A stretch of 11,113 nt of DNA from an uncultured Eubacteriales bacterium (GTDB taxonomy: Bacteria > Bacillota > Clostridia > Oscillospirales > Acutalibacteraceae): positions 1-11,113 of the forward strand of contig ONNU01000023.1 of NCBI GenBank assembly GCA_900319255.1, given 5' to 3'. Below the pieces are notes generated by a model. It had not been told where the DNA came from. It worked only from the letters and a program-made list of their open reading frames with translations, and made no database searches. Positions within the stretch are counted from its first letter, which is position 1. Each line of letters begins with the position of its first letter. Below, piece after piece: positions 1 through 6,180 of this stretch. The translations under genes and the position numbers were made by a program.

Positions 1-28
1 AAAGATTGTACGGAGGTAAGAAGAAATC

Positions 29-1243
29 ATGAGACAAAAATTCCATATAGATTTCGTCAAGAACTCTAAGATCTTTTTCTGCATATCTCTGGGACTTATG
101 CTTGTAGCGCTGGTTGTAAACATCTTCTTCATGCCCACAAGGGTGGATATCCAGTTTACCGGCGGTACTATCATCAAATACAGCTACAGCGGCGATCTTT
201 CAGAAAAGAAGATCTCCGATGCCGGTCAGAAGGCAACAAAGGATACTATCTCCTTCACCTTCTCCGAGAATCTTGCATCCTCCGACAGCAACAGCCATAT
301 GGTATCCCTCCAGTTCATGGGTAACAAGGCTATTTCTGTTGAAGAACAGGATGAGATCACCAAACAGCTTACAGAGGCTTTCCCCGACAATAACTTCAAA
401 GTTGAGCAGTCAACCGTCGTGGATGCTTCAAAGGGCGCAAACTTCTTCTTCAAATGTCTTGCTGCGGTAATTCTTGCAGCAGTGCTCATCATCGGATATA
501 TCGGCATCCGTTTCAAGAAGATCGGCGGTATTTCTGCCGGCGTAATGGCAATCGTAGCTCTTGTTCACGATCTTATCATCGTATACTTTACCTTTGCGAT
601 GTTCGGAATGTCCATCAACGATAACTTCATCGCTGTTGTACTTATGGTTCTTGGTTACTCAGTTAACGATACCATCGTAATTTACGACCGTATCAGAGAA
701 AACCGCAGAAAAATGGGTCCGAAATGCTCTACAGCAGAGGTCACAAATGCAAGTATCAACCAGTGCTTCCCGAGAACTATCGCTACAAGTATCACAACAC
801 TTGCAGCTATCGGATCAGTGCTTGTTGTATCACTTATCTTCAATATTGAATCCATCATCAGCTTTGCGCTTCCGATGATGATCGGTCTTGTATCCGGTTG
901 TTATTCATCAATCTGCATTGCAGCTCCCCTGTGGGTAATGTGGAAGAACCACACCGACAAGAAGAAGGCTGCCAGGGATAAGAAGGCAAAGGACGAAAAG
1001 GAAGAGAAAAAGTCAGCCAAGAAAAATAAAAAAGCTGCTCCCGCTCCTAAAAAGACAGAGAAAAAGCCTGCAAAAAAGGCTGAGCCCAAGCCCGCTCCCG
1101 TAAAGGAGGAGGCAGAGGAAGAGGAAGAAGCTGAGGCTGAGACTGAGGAGGAAGAAGAAACCTCCGCAAATACATCAGATGAAGCAGCTGAGGAAGAGGA
1201 TGAAAGCAGAGCTGAATCTTCTTTGTCAGAAGAGGAAGAATGA
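29..1243 (+). CDS. secF: Protein translocase subunit SecF with long charged C-terminal tail
   Basis: SecF is the membrane partner of SecD; together they use the proton or ion gradient to help SecYEG complete protein export. The 404-residue product starts at an ATG preceded by GGAGGT at 12-17. A first membrane segment lies at about residues 14-34, then the FTGG motif (43-46) and a periplasmic-type domain, then five more hydrophobic segments from about 138 to 305. The SecF signature GYSVNDTIVIYDRIREN is at 209-225. A normal SecF ends near residue 305; here about 98 extra residues follow, first Lys/Ala/Pro-rich (about 307-357) and then almost purely acidic (358-404). SecD is expected just upstream, outside the window. 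The family assignment is secure; the role of the tail is unknown and it should be cytoplasmic by topology. Confidence 0.96.
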   Translation: MRQKFHIDFVKNSKIFFCISLGLMLVALVVNIFFMPTRVDIQFTGGTIIKYSYSGDLSEKKISDAGQKATKDTISFTFSENLASSDSNSHMVSLQFMGNKAISVEEQDEITKQLTEAFPDNNFKVEQSTVVDASKGANFFFKCLAAVILAAVLIIGYIGIRFKKIGGISAGVMAIVALVHDLIIVYFTFAMFGMSINDNFIAVVLMVLGYSVNDTIVIYDRIRENRRKMGPKCSTAEVTNASINQCFPRTIATSITTLAAIGSVLVVSLIFNIESIISFALPMMIGLVSGCYSSICIAAPLWVMWKNHTDKKKAARDKKAKDEKEEKKSAKKNKKAAPAPKKTEKKPAKKAEPKPAPVKEEAEEEEEAEAETEEEEETSANTSDEAAEEEDESRAESSLSEEEE

Positions 1244-1282
1244 TCCCGCCAAGGGTCAGTTTTCCGGCTGAACTCTAAAGAT

Positions 1283-1323
1283 AAACACCGACAGTTCAAA
1301 TAAAAGAGCTGTCGGTGTTTTTT
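1283..1323 (+). terminator. Intrinsic terminator of secF
   Basis: A perfect 12-bp stem (1283-1294 with 1309-1320, core AACACCGACAG / CTGTCGGTGTT) with a 14-nt loop ends in six T residues (1318-1323). It lies 39 bases after the secF stop and should end the secDF transcript. The next gene begins only 35 bases further on, so it depends on read-through or on a promoter I could not identify. Confidence 0.92.
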
Positions 1324-1357
1324 ACAAAAACCCGGAACCATCAGGAGGAGATCAGAA

Positions 1358-2191
1358 ATGAAAAAAGAAAAGACGCTATATATATCAGATCTTGACGGAA
1401 CATTGCTGGGCAGGGACGCAAGACTGAGCAGACACACAACAGAGATCATCCGCCGGCTGATAAAGGAGGGGATGCTGTTTACGGCGGCGACCGCCAGAAG
1501 CATGAGCAGCGTCACCCTGCTTGAAGAGCTGGAAATACAGCTTCCCTGTGTGCAGCTCAACGGAGTGCTGATGTATGATTTCCCCACCCATAGCTATAAC
1601 GGCTGCACGCCGATACTTCCGGAGGATGCAAGGAAGGTCGTTGATATACTGCACCGTTTTGACAGGATGTCCTTTGTATATAAGGCTGATGAGACATACG
1701 GGCTTCATGTGGAATTTGAAAGGCTGTCAAATGACGTTGAGCGAGAGTTTTTTGAGGTGCGTAAGGACAAGGATTATAAAAGCTTCGGACAGGTGAAGAA
1801 TATCACCGTAGCTGATGACGACAGGGTGATATATTTCACAATGGTGGATGAATATGCCAGACTGAAAGCTATATATGAAGAAATAAGAAAAATTGCCGGA
1901 GTAAGGGCGACCCTGTACAGCGACAATTATTCAGATCTGTATTTTCTTGAGGTATTCAGCAGCAACGCTACAAAAGCAAAGGGTATGCAGCGTATAAAGG
2001 AGCTGACCGGAGCTGATAAGGTAGTAGCATTCGGGGATAATCTGAATGATATAGAGATGCTTGAAAGCGCAGATATAGGCATAGCCGTAGGAGATGCCGC
2101 AGAGCAGACGAAGGAATGTGCGGATCTTGTGATAGGTAATAGCTATGAGGATGCTGTGGCATTGTGGCTGAGGGAGAATTTTAATGGATGA
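1358..2191 (+). CDS. Cof-type HAD-superfamily (IIB) phosphatase
   Basis: A predicted soluble phosphatase of the Cof/YidA group, whose members dephosphorylate sugar phosphates, flavin precursors or similar small phosphoesters; the substrate cannot be read from the sequence. Length (277 residues) is normal for the group. Motif I, DLDGTLL, is at 11-17 (nucleophile Asp11, acid/base Asp13). The central part (about 80-190) is the variable IIB cap. The C-terminal core carries the usual lysine in SNATKAKGM (about residues 203-211) and the metal-binding GDNLND at 226-231. The start ATG follows AGGAGG at 1342-1347 at ideal spacing. The gene stands alone between the secF terminator and a long hairpin at 2302-2360, so its neighbours do not suggest a pathway. 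Confidence 0.93.
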   Translation: MKKEKTLYISDLDGTLLGRDARLSRHTTEIIRRLIKEGMLFTAATARSMSSVTLLEELEIQLPCVQLNGVLMYDFPTHSYNGCTPILPEDARKVVDILHRFDRMSFVYKADETYGLHVEFERLSNDVEREFFEVRKDKDYKSFGQVKNITVADDDRVIYFTMVDEYARLKAIYEEIRKIAGVRATLYSDNYSDLYFLEVFSSNATKAKGMQRIKELTGADKVVAFGDNLNDIEMLESADIGIAVGDAAEQTKECADLVIGNSYEDAVALWLRENFNG

Positions 2192-2279
2192 GAAAGGTAG
2201 TGGTGAAAAGCATTAAAGGGGTTGAGGTAAAACGATGAAACCCACTTTGATTTCTTCTGACCGCTGACTTATTCCGGGA

Positions 2280-2296
2280 CAGCGGCTTTGCCGCTG
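2280..2296. repeat. Short perfect hairpin in the 2192-2476 intergenic region
   Basis: CAGCGGC at 2280-2286 pairs perfectly with GCCGCTG at 2290-2296 around a TTT loop. It sits five bases before the long terminator hairpin and may form part of one larger palindromic intergenic element with it. No T-run follows, so by itself it is not a terminator. Confidence 0.5.
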
Positions 2297-2301
2297 CGGA
2301 C

Positions 2302-2361
2302 AAAAGGGGAGAACCACAAGAGGGTGGCTTGCGCCCTCTTGTGGTTCTCTCCCCTTTTTTT
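2302..2361. terminator. Long bidirectional terminator-like hairpin between convergent genes
   Basis: The arms 2302-2324 and 2334-2358 form a 23-bp stem interrupted only by a 2-nt bulge (2348-2349), with a 9-nt loop. The 3' side ends in seven T residues (2355-2361) on the plus strand, and AAAA at 2302-2305 gives a short U tail on the minus strand. It lies between the HAD phosphatase (plus) and the phosphopantetheinyl transferase (minus), as expected for a shared terminator. The stem is longer than most intrinsic terminators, so it may also derive from a palindromic repeat. Confidence 0.8.
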
Positions 2362-2383
2362 GACTTACCAAAACAGAAACACC

Positions 2384-2467
2384 AATGAAGTAGACTCAGG
2401 GCGTTAAAGTGGAATAGCGGATTCCTTTTTTCGCCCGCAGCGGAGATGTCAGCTTTACGGATTCAGG
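2384..2467 (+). repeat. Dispersed intergenic repeat, copy A
   Basis: This 84-base segment aligns end to end with the reverse complement of 10880-10965. By eye, about three quarters of positions match with two single-base gaps. The best-kept blocks are AATGAAGTA, ACTCAGGG and the 3' block GAGATGTCAG to CGGATTCAGG. Inside, GGGCG (2399-2403) can pair with CGCCC (2432-2436), enclosing the perfect hairpin GGAAT / ATTCC (2411-2415, 2421-2425). It ends nine bases from the stop codon of the phosphopantetheinyl transferase gene. I see no reading frame in it. Confidence 0.75.
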
Positions 2468-2476
2468 TATAAACTC

Positions 2477-3094
2477 TTATATTTGCGCTAATATACCCTC
2501 CACGCTAAGTATTACCGGCTCAAGCTCACCCGAGCCGCTGTAATAGGAGCAGTAATATCCGCTGCCGCCGATGGTGCGGACGTTCTGCGTATTATCATCG
2601 GTAAAAGTCCTGAGATCAGCCCCCAGACCTCTGCCGTCCAGCTTGCTCATACATTCCTTCCGTGACCATAGCTTTATAAGCATATCGCTGGGATCCTCAA
2701 GCGCGCCTGCAATTGCGTATTCTTCCTCGCTGCAGAAATATTTCGCCGTTCTCAGCTTCACCCGGCGGATATCATTGATATCAACAGCAGTTTCGCTGTC
2801 GGAAATGATGCAGGCGCAGGAATTGCGGCAATGGCTGAGGCTGAAATGTATATCAGCATGATCTGCAAGAGAGGGCTTGCCATGCTCAGCGTAAATGAAT
2901 TCCGGAGCGCCGGCGATGCCGTATTCCTTTTTCAGTCCGGCGCGCAGCATAAGATAAACCGCAGCGCAATTGATCTTGTCGCTGCTCATGCGCAGATTGT
3001 CAAGCTTTTTCAGCCTTTGAAGGCTGAGATAGGGGAGAGCAGAGGAAATGAACGCCTCCGTAAGTTTGTCAGTGTTTTCAAGTAAGTATAACAT
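2477..3094 (-). CDS. Sfp-type 4'-phosphopantetheinyl transferase
   Basis: The enzyme moves the phosphopantetheine arm of CoA onto a serine of a carrier protein, as in fatty acid, polyketide or nonribosomal peptide synthesis. Signature blocks of the Sfp/AcpT superfamily are visible in the 205-residue product: HGKPSL (71-76), HFSLSHC (83-89), AVDI (103-106, metal-binding Asp105) and WSRKECMSKLDGRGL (143-157, metal-binding Glu147 and Lys151). In Sfp the second residue after the first metal Asp is Glu (VDIE); here it is Asn107 (VDIN). The ATG at 3092-3094 follows a GAGG motif at proper spacing. A good promoter lies upstream at 3215-3243. No carrier-protein or synthase gene is nearby, so the target is unknown; it could be the primary fatty acid ACP or a secondary-metabolism carrier elsewhere. 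Confidence 0.9.
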   Translation of the reverse strand: MLYLLENTDKLTEAFISSALPYLSLQRLKKLDNLRMSSDKINCAAVYLMLRAGLKKEYGIAGAPEFIYAEHGKPSLADHADIHFSLSHCRNSCACIISDSETAVDINDIRRVKLRTAKYFCSEEEYAIAGALEDPSDMLIKLWSRKECMSKLDGRGLGADLRTFTDDNTQNVRTIGGSGYYCSYYSGSGELEPVILSVEGILAQI

Positions 3095-3116
3095 GTATTA
3101 CCTCGGATGTCAGTGT

Positions 3117-3173
3117 TTAGTGATAAGTGAACAGCGGATAGTTATTAGTTTATAGATGGTAGTTATCGGTAAT
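3117..3173. repeat. TAGTTATTAG-type short intergenic repeats
   Basis: This AT-rich stretch is made of slightly varied units such as TAGTGATAAGTGA, ATAGTTATTAG, TTTATAG and TAGTTATC. Similar strings occur in three other intergenic regions of the window: 5301-5324, 6977-6994 and 7201-7227. It lies in the predicted 5' untranslated leader of the phosphopantetheinyl transferase gene. No coding potential was seen. Confidence 0.4.
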
Positions 3174-3214
3174 TGATTGCTGAAAATGCTTTATCCGGCT
3201 TTCACTACCATATT

Positions 3215-3243
3215 ATTCTATCAGCAACGGTTATATATGTCAA
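3215..3243 (-). promoter_or_regulatory. Sigma-A promoter for the phosphopantetheinyl transferase gene
   Basis: Read on the minus strand, a perfect -35 TTGACA (3243-3238) is followed after exactly 17 bases by TAGAAT (3220-3215), five of six matches to the -10 consensus. Transcription would start near 3208, giving a leader of about 115 nt before the ATG at 3094. Confidence 0.75.
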
Positions 3244-3327
3244 ATAAAAATACGGCGTTTTGTTTATCTTCTACAAATAATAGAGATTATCCTGCCTGAT
3301 ATGTAAAAATAAAGCAGAAATAACTAT

Positions 3328-3349
3328 GTAAATTTACAATTTTGTAATT
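3328..3349. promoter_or_regulatory. Overlapping palindromes, possible operator
   Basis: GTAAATTTAC (3328-3337) is a perfect palindrome, and TTACAATTTTGTAA (3334-3347) is a second perfect dyad sharing TTAC with the first. The pair lies about 26 bases upstream of the -35 region of the plus-strand promoter at 3375-3404 and about 85 bases upstream of the divergent minus-strand promoter. The position suits a regulator site, but AT-rich DNA produces such dyads by chance. Confidence 0.3.
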
Positions 3350-3374
3350 CATTGGAACATTCAGGAATAAAAAC

Positions 3375-3404
3375 TTGCAATTTGACATGAGTATGTGATA
3401 TAAT
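3375..3404 (+). promoter_or_regulatory. Extended -10 promoter for the PASTA pseudokinase gene
   Basis: A perfect -10 TATAAT (3399-3404) carries the extended -10 dinucleotide TG at 3396-3397. An 18-base spacer separates it from TTGCAA (3375-3380), four of six matches to -35. A perfect TTGACA at 3382-3387 is only 11 bases from the -10, too close to act with it. Transcription would begin near 3411, leaving a leader of about 200 nt. Confidence 0.65.
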
Positions 3405-3410
3405 CATTTG

Positions 3411-3612
3411 AGTAGTTTATAAACGATCATTATTCTGAAGTATTGTTCTGTTTTTTCAGTAACTGCCCGGGATAATGAGTGATCCTCAGGGCTATAGCCT
3501 GCGGGTCAGATCATAACATTGCTTAGGTAAATAGACAGAATGTATATCTGCAGCGCTTCCGTGCGGCTCTGCGGAATTGATAATATTGTACGGAGAATGG
3601 CGGTTATTAATT
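3411..3612 (+). promoter_or_regulatory. Long 5' leader with hairpin potential
   Basis: Between the predicted start of transcription and the ATG at 3613 there are about 200 bases without a gene. GCAGCGC (3550-3556) pairs with GCG plus CTGC (3563-3565, 3569-3572) around a TTCCGT loop. Further upstream, CAGG and CCTG around GCTATAG, flanked by CCCG and CGGG, can also fold. I do not recognise any known riboswitch consensus and see no internal terminator. Confidence 0.3.
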
Positions 3613-5244
3613 ATGGGACAGCTTTGTCTGGGCTGTATGAAGGAAAATAACGGCGAAAATATCTGTCCGCTCTGTGGCTTTGATAAATCTACCGAGCAGC
3701 CGGCTCCTTTTCTCCCCCTTGGAGTAAAGCTCCAGGAGAATAATTATCTTGTGGGCAGAAAGATAGATAATAATGCCGAGGGCGCAAGGTATATAGGCTA
3801 CAGCGAAAGAATGAATTCGCCTGTCATCATACATGAATTCATGCCGGCAGGTATCTGCGGCCGTGCAAAGGGTAAGACAAATGTTGTTATCCGCGGCGGC
3901 TATGAGGAGGTATACAGCGAGCTTAACGAGAAATTCCTCAGCTATTACAGAGTTATCGCAAGAATGAGAGAACTCAGCGCTGTTGCTCCTATCTTTGACA
4001 TTTTCACAGAAAACGATGTTTCCTACACAGTAGAGGAATATTATGACTGCATCCCCTTTACAGAGTTTATCGAGCGCAGAGGCGGAAGCGTTGACTGGAA
4101 TACAGCGCGTCAGCTCTTTATGCCCATAATCACCGCTCTTGCAGCTCTGCATGAGGCAGGCATCGGTCATTATGCCGTATCTCCCGAGAATATCAGCGTT
4201 ACTGCATCCGGCAAGCTGAGACTTGAAGGCTTTGCTATTGATGATATCAGACGCTCCGGCACAAACTTTGATGCCGAGCTGATGGACGGCTGCGCTGCGC
4301 TGGAGCAGTATATGGACAATTCCGAGCTTAACGAGGCTACCGATATCTACGGCTTTACCGCAACGCTTTTCTATGCTCTCACCGGAAGACTTCCGGAAAA
4401 CAGCAGCGAAAGAAAGCCCGACGGCAGACTGCCCATTCCGACGGCAGTATTCAAGAAGCTCCCCTCTCATGTTGTACAGGCTCTTGCAGGAGGACTTCAG
4501 GTATCTCCGAAGAAGCGTATACAGACCTTCGAGGAAATGAGAGAGCAGCTTACAGCCGCACCCGCAGTAAAGGCTATCCAGACCGAGGCAAGCAGAAGCG
4601 CAAGACAGAGCGAGGCTGCAAACGGCTATACCCCAAAAAAGGGCGGCGTACCAGGATATGCATGGGCTATCCTTTCGGTACTGAGCTGTATGCTGATACT
4701 TCTTGTAGCGGGAATCATCTGGATCAACCAGCATCCTGTGACGAATTTCCCGATATTCGTACCCCAGACCTCAGAAGAGGAGTCAAGCGATGTTTCCGAA
4801 GAGGAATCCACCGACCCGAATATCTTCTCTGTGCCTAATCTTGTAGGCAAGAACTACAATGATATCGTTGCAAAGCAGACAGCAGATTCCGAATATACTG
4901 TTATCAAGGCAAACGAAGAGATCTTCTCCGATAAATATGCAGAGGGTCAGATTGTTGCCCAGAGCCCCGAAGCAAAGAGCAAGGCAGGCAAGGGCGTTAT
5001 CATCGTTGTAACGGTAAGCAAGGGCTTTGCAAACAGAGAGCTTCCTGTAATTGCAGGTCAGGCTGTAGAAACAGTTGTTACAGCTCTCAACGAACAGGGC
5101 TTTATCGCATCACCCGGTAACTATGTTGCCAGTGATACAGTTGAAGCAGGCAAGGTAGTAGGCTATGAAAACTACAATGCCGGCGATCTTGCTCCCTACG
5201 GTTCAAAGATCAGCATTAATATTTCCACAGGTCCTGAATCATAA
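3613..5244 (+). CDS. Zinc-ribbon, pseudokinase, transmembrane, two-PASTA protein
   Basis: The 543-residue product resembles PrkC/Stk-type membrane kinases that sense cell-wall fragments, but it looks catalytically dead. Domain order: zinc ribbon CLGC (5-8) and CPLC (18-21); kinase-like fold about 38-315; low-complexity linker; membrane helix about 350-371; acidic Ser/Glu stretch (386-402); PASTA 1 (about 407-472) and PASTA 2 (about 477-541), outside the membrane. Core kinase residues are missing: no glycine-rich loop (IDNNAEGARY, 51-60), the ATP-binding Lys is His74 (VIIHEF), HRD is HYA (186-188) and DFG is EGF (205-207). The C-lobe frame is kept (EQY 231-233, TDIY 243-246, Arg302). I chose ATG 3613 over a TTG at 3577 because relatives begin just before the first CxxC. 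The Shine-Dalgarno is weak (GGCGG at 3599-3603, or GGAG at 3592-3595). It is probably a wall-sensing scaffold; that role is inferred. Confidence 0.88.
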   Translation: MGQLCLGCMKENNGENICPLCGFDKSTEQPAPFLPLGVKLQENNYLVGRKIDNNAEGARYIGYSERMNSPVIIHEFMPAGICGRAKGKTNVVIRGGYEEVYSELNEKFLSYYRVIARMRELSAVAPIFDIFTENDVSYTVEEYYDCIPFTEFIERRGGSVDWNTARQLFMPIITALAALHEAGIGHYAVSPENISVTASGKLRLEGFAIDDIRRSGTNFDAELMDGCAALEQYMDNSELNEATDIYGFTATLFYALTGRLPENSSERKPDGRLPIPTAVFKKLPSHVVQALAGGLQVSPKKRIQTFEEMREQLTAAPAVKAIQTEASRSARQSEAANGYTPKKGGVPGYAWAILSVLSCMLILLVAGIIWINQHPVTNFPIFVPQTSEEESSDVSEEESTDPNIFSVPNLVGKNYNDIVAKQTADSEYTVIKANEEIFSDKYAEGQIVAQSPEAKSKAGKGVIIVVTVSKGFANRELPVIAGQAVETVVTALNEQGFIASPGNYVASDTVEAGKVVGYENYNAGDLAPYGSKISINISTGPES

Positions 5245-5253
5245 ATAACAACA

Positions 5254-5282
5254 CCCGCTCCTTTGACAGGAGCGGGGTTTTT
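5254..5282 (+). terminator. Intrinsic terminator of the PASTA pseudokinase gene
   Basis: The 9-bp stem CCCGCTCCT / AGGAGCGGG (5254-5262 with 5268-5276) has a 5-nt loop and five T residues at 5278-5282. It starts ten bases after the stop codon. Confidence 0.93.
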
Positions 5283-5300
5283 GTATATGTGTGCTCTCTC

Positions 5301-5324
5301 TATACAATTCACTATTCACAATTC
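5301..5324. repeat. Short TAG-type intergenic repeat, inverted
   Basis: Read on the minus strand this is GAATTGTGAATAGTGAATTG, the same style of unit as at 3117-3173, 6977-6994 and 7201-7227. It sits between the terminator of the pseudokinase gene and a palindromic block at 5330-5371. Confidence 0.35.
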
Positions 5325-5329
5325 TCTTC

Positions 5330-5371
5330 TTTCGCCTCCCTCCCCGAGGCAAAGCTGTCAGCTTAGCGAAA
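5330..5371. repeat. Cloverleaf-like palindromic intergenic element
   Basis: An outer stem TTTCGC / GCGAAA (5330-5335 with 5366-5371) encloses two inner hairpins, GCCTC / GAGGC (5334-5338 with 5346-5350) and AAGCTG / CAGCTT (5352-5357 with 5359-5364). The first inner hairpin overlaps the outer stem by two bases, so not all pairs can form at once. The layout resembles the larger element at 7089-7143, although the sequences differ. Confidence 0.4.
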
Positions 5372-5392
5372 CTTTTTTGCAATTATCCCCGC

Positions 5393-5439
5393 AAAAAAAG
5401 ACCCGCAGCCCCCTCATGGGAGCGATACTGCGGATCTTT
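5393..5439 (-). terminator. Intrinsic terminator of the XRE regulator gene
   Basis: On the minus strand, AAAGATCCGCAG (5439-5428) pairs with CTGCGGGTCTTT (5408-5397) with one mismatch. An inner GCTCCC / GGGGGC stem continues it, and seven U residues (5399-5393) follow. The stem begins on the first base of the regulator's stop codon, an unusually tight arrangement. Confidence 0.85.
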
Positions 5440-6134
5440 CATGTAAGCTTTTTGATTTTTTCTTCTGTTTTCTGTATAAGATTATAAAGCGACGGCGCAA
5501 GCTCAGGGTATTGCCTGGAAATGATATCAGGCGAGAGGTTCGGAGCGACTATATTATCAATGCCGTGGAAGCCGTCAGCCGATTTGCCGCTTGCAAGCTG
5601 CTTTGCATTTGCTTCAATAATGCTTTGCAGCGCATCCGAAAGCCCGGAGTACATTTCCGGGATCACGGAGAACATGGCCTGCGGGTTCTTTGTATTTGCG
5701 GCATATACGGTTCTTATCATTTTGTAAACGGACACCATGAGATATGATGATATCTCGGTGGTCAGTCCTTTGTTATTAAGCTGCGCAAGTATTTCGTATA
5801 CGATGCTCACTGAATTCTGGATAAGCTTTTTATTCAGCGTTATCATAGTGTTTGCTTTGCCGTCCTCTTCGATGGGAGCATCGTGATTATCGGGAAGATC
5901 CTCAAGCTTGAGAGTTGCGCCTGCCCTGTCAGGAGTCCTGCCCAGCAGATAATCGCAGGATACAGAATAGTAATCCGCAATATGGATAACGAAATCCAAT
6001 CCGCATTCTCTTATTCCCTTTTCATAATGCGAAAGCAAAGCCTGTGATACACCGAGTTCCATAGCAGCCTGCTTCTGGCTTAGCCCCCGTTCTTTTCTGA
6101 GTAGGGTGATTATCCTCGGAAAATCGTTATTCAT
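5439..6134 (-). CDS. XRE-family transcriptional regulator
   Basis: A 231-residue DNA-binding protein. The N-terminal HTH of the Cro/C1 (HTH_3) type covers about residues 6-66, with the helix-turn-helix core LSQKQAAMELGVSQALLSHY at 18-37 followed by EKG. The remaining part, about 70-231, is hydrophilic and predicted mainly helical; I recognise no ligand-binding or peptidase domain, so the signal is unknown. The start ATG (6132-6134) follows a strong AGAGGTGG at 6145-6138. The gene has its own promoter (6268-6296) and terminator (5393-5439), so it is monocistronic. It is divergent from the histidine phosphatase gene; control of that gene or of itself is possible but unproven. Confidence 0.88.
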   Translation of the reverse strand: MNNDFPRIITLLRKERGLSQKQAAMELGVSQALLSHYEKGIRECGLDFVIHIADYYSVSCDYLLGRTPDRAGATLKLEDLPDNHDAPIEEDGKANTMITLNKKLIQNSVSIVYEILAQLNNKGLTTEISSYLMVSVYKMIRTVYAANTKNPQAMFSVIPEMYSGLSDALQSIIEANAKQLASGKSADGFHGIDNIVAPNLSPDIISRQYPELAPSLYNLIQKTEEKIKKLT

Positions 6135-6180
6135 ATTCCACCTCTTGACTTTGGGGTAATAAAATAATAAAATATATGAA

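Noticed and set aside
901..1587. A 228-codon open frame on the minus strand across the secF tail and the HAD start
   Set aside because: Its long Ser runs simply mirror the Glu codons of the SecF tail, it spans a clear terminator, and it overlaps two well-supported genes.
2235..2267. Ten-codon peptide MKPTLISSDR with a GAGGT site, followed by a hairpin, as an attenuator leader peptide
   Set aside because: The gene beyond the hairpin is on the opposite strand, so there is nothing to attenuate; the match is probably chance.
3382..3404. Perfect TTGACA at 3382 (and likewise at 7265) as the -35 box
   Set aside because: The distances to TATAAT are 11 and 9 bases, too short for sigma-A; TTGCAA at 18 and TTGAAA at 17 bases fit instead.
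3577..3612. TTG at 3577 as start of the pseudokinase gene
   Set aside because: It would add 12 residues before the zinc ribbon, has no ribosome binding site, and related proteins begin close to the first CxxC.
3607..4734. A 375-codon open frame on the minus strand inside the pseudokinase gene
   Set aside because: It is wholly antisense to a gene with clear domains, has no recognisable motifs, and its Cys/Ser/Leu-rich translation is typical of an antisense shadow.
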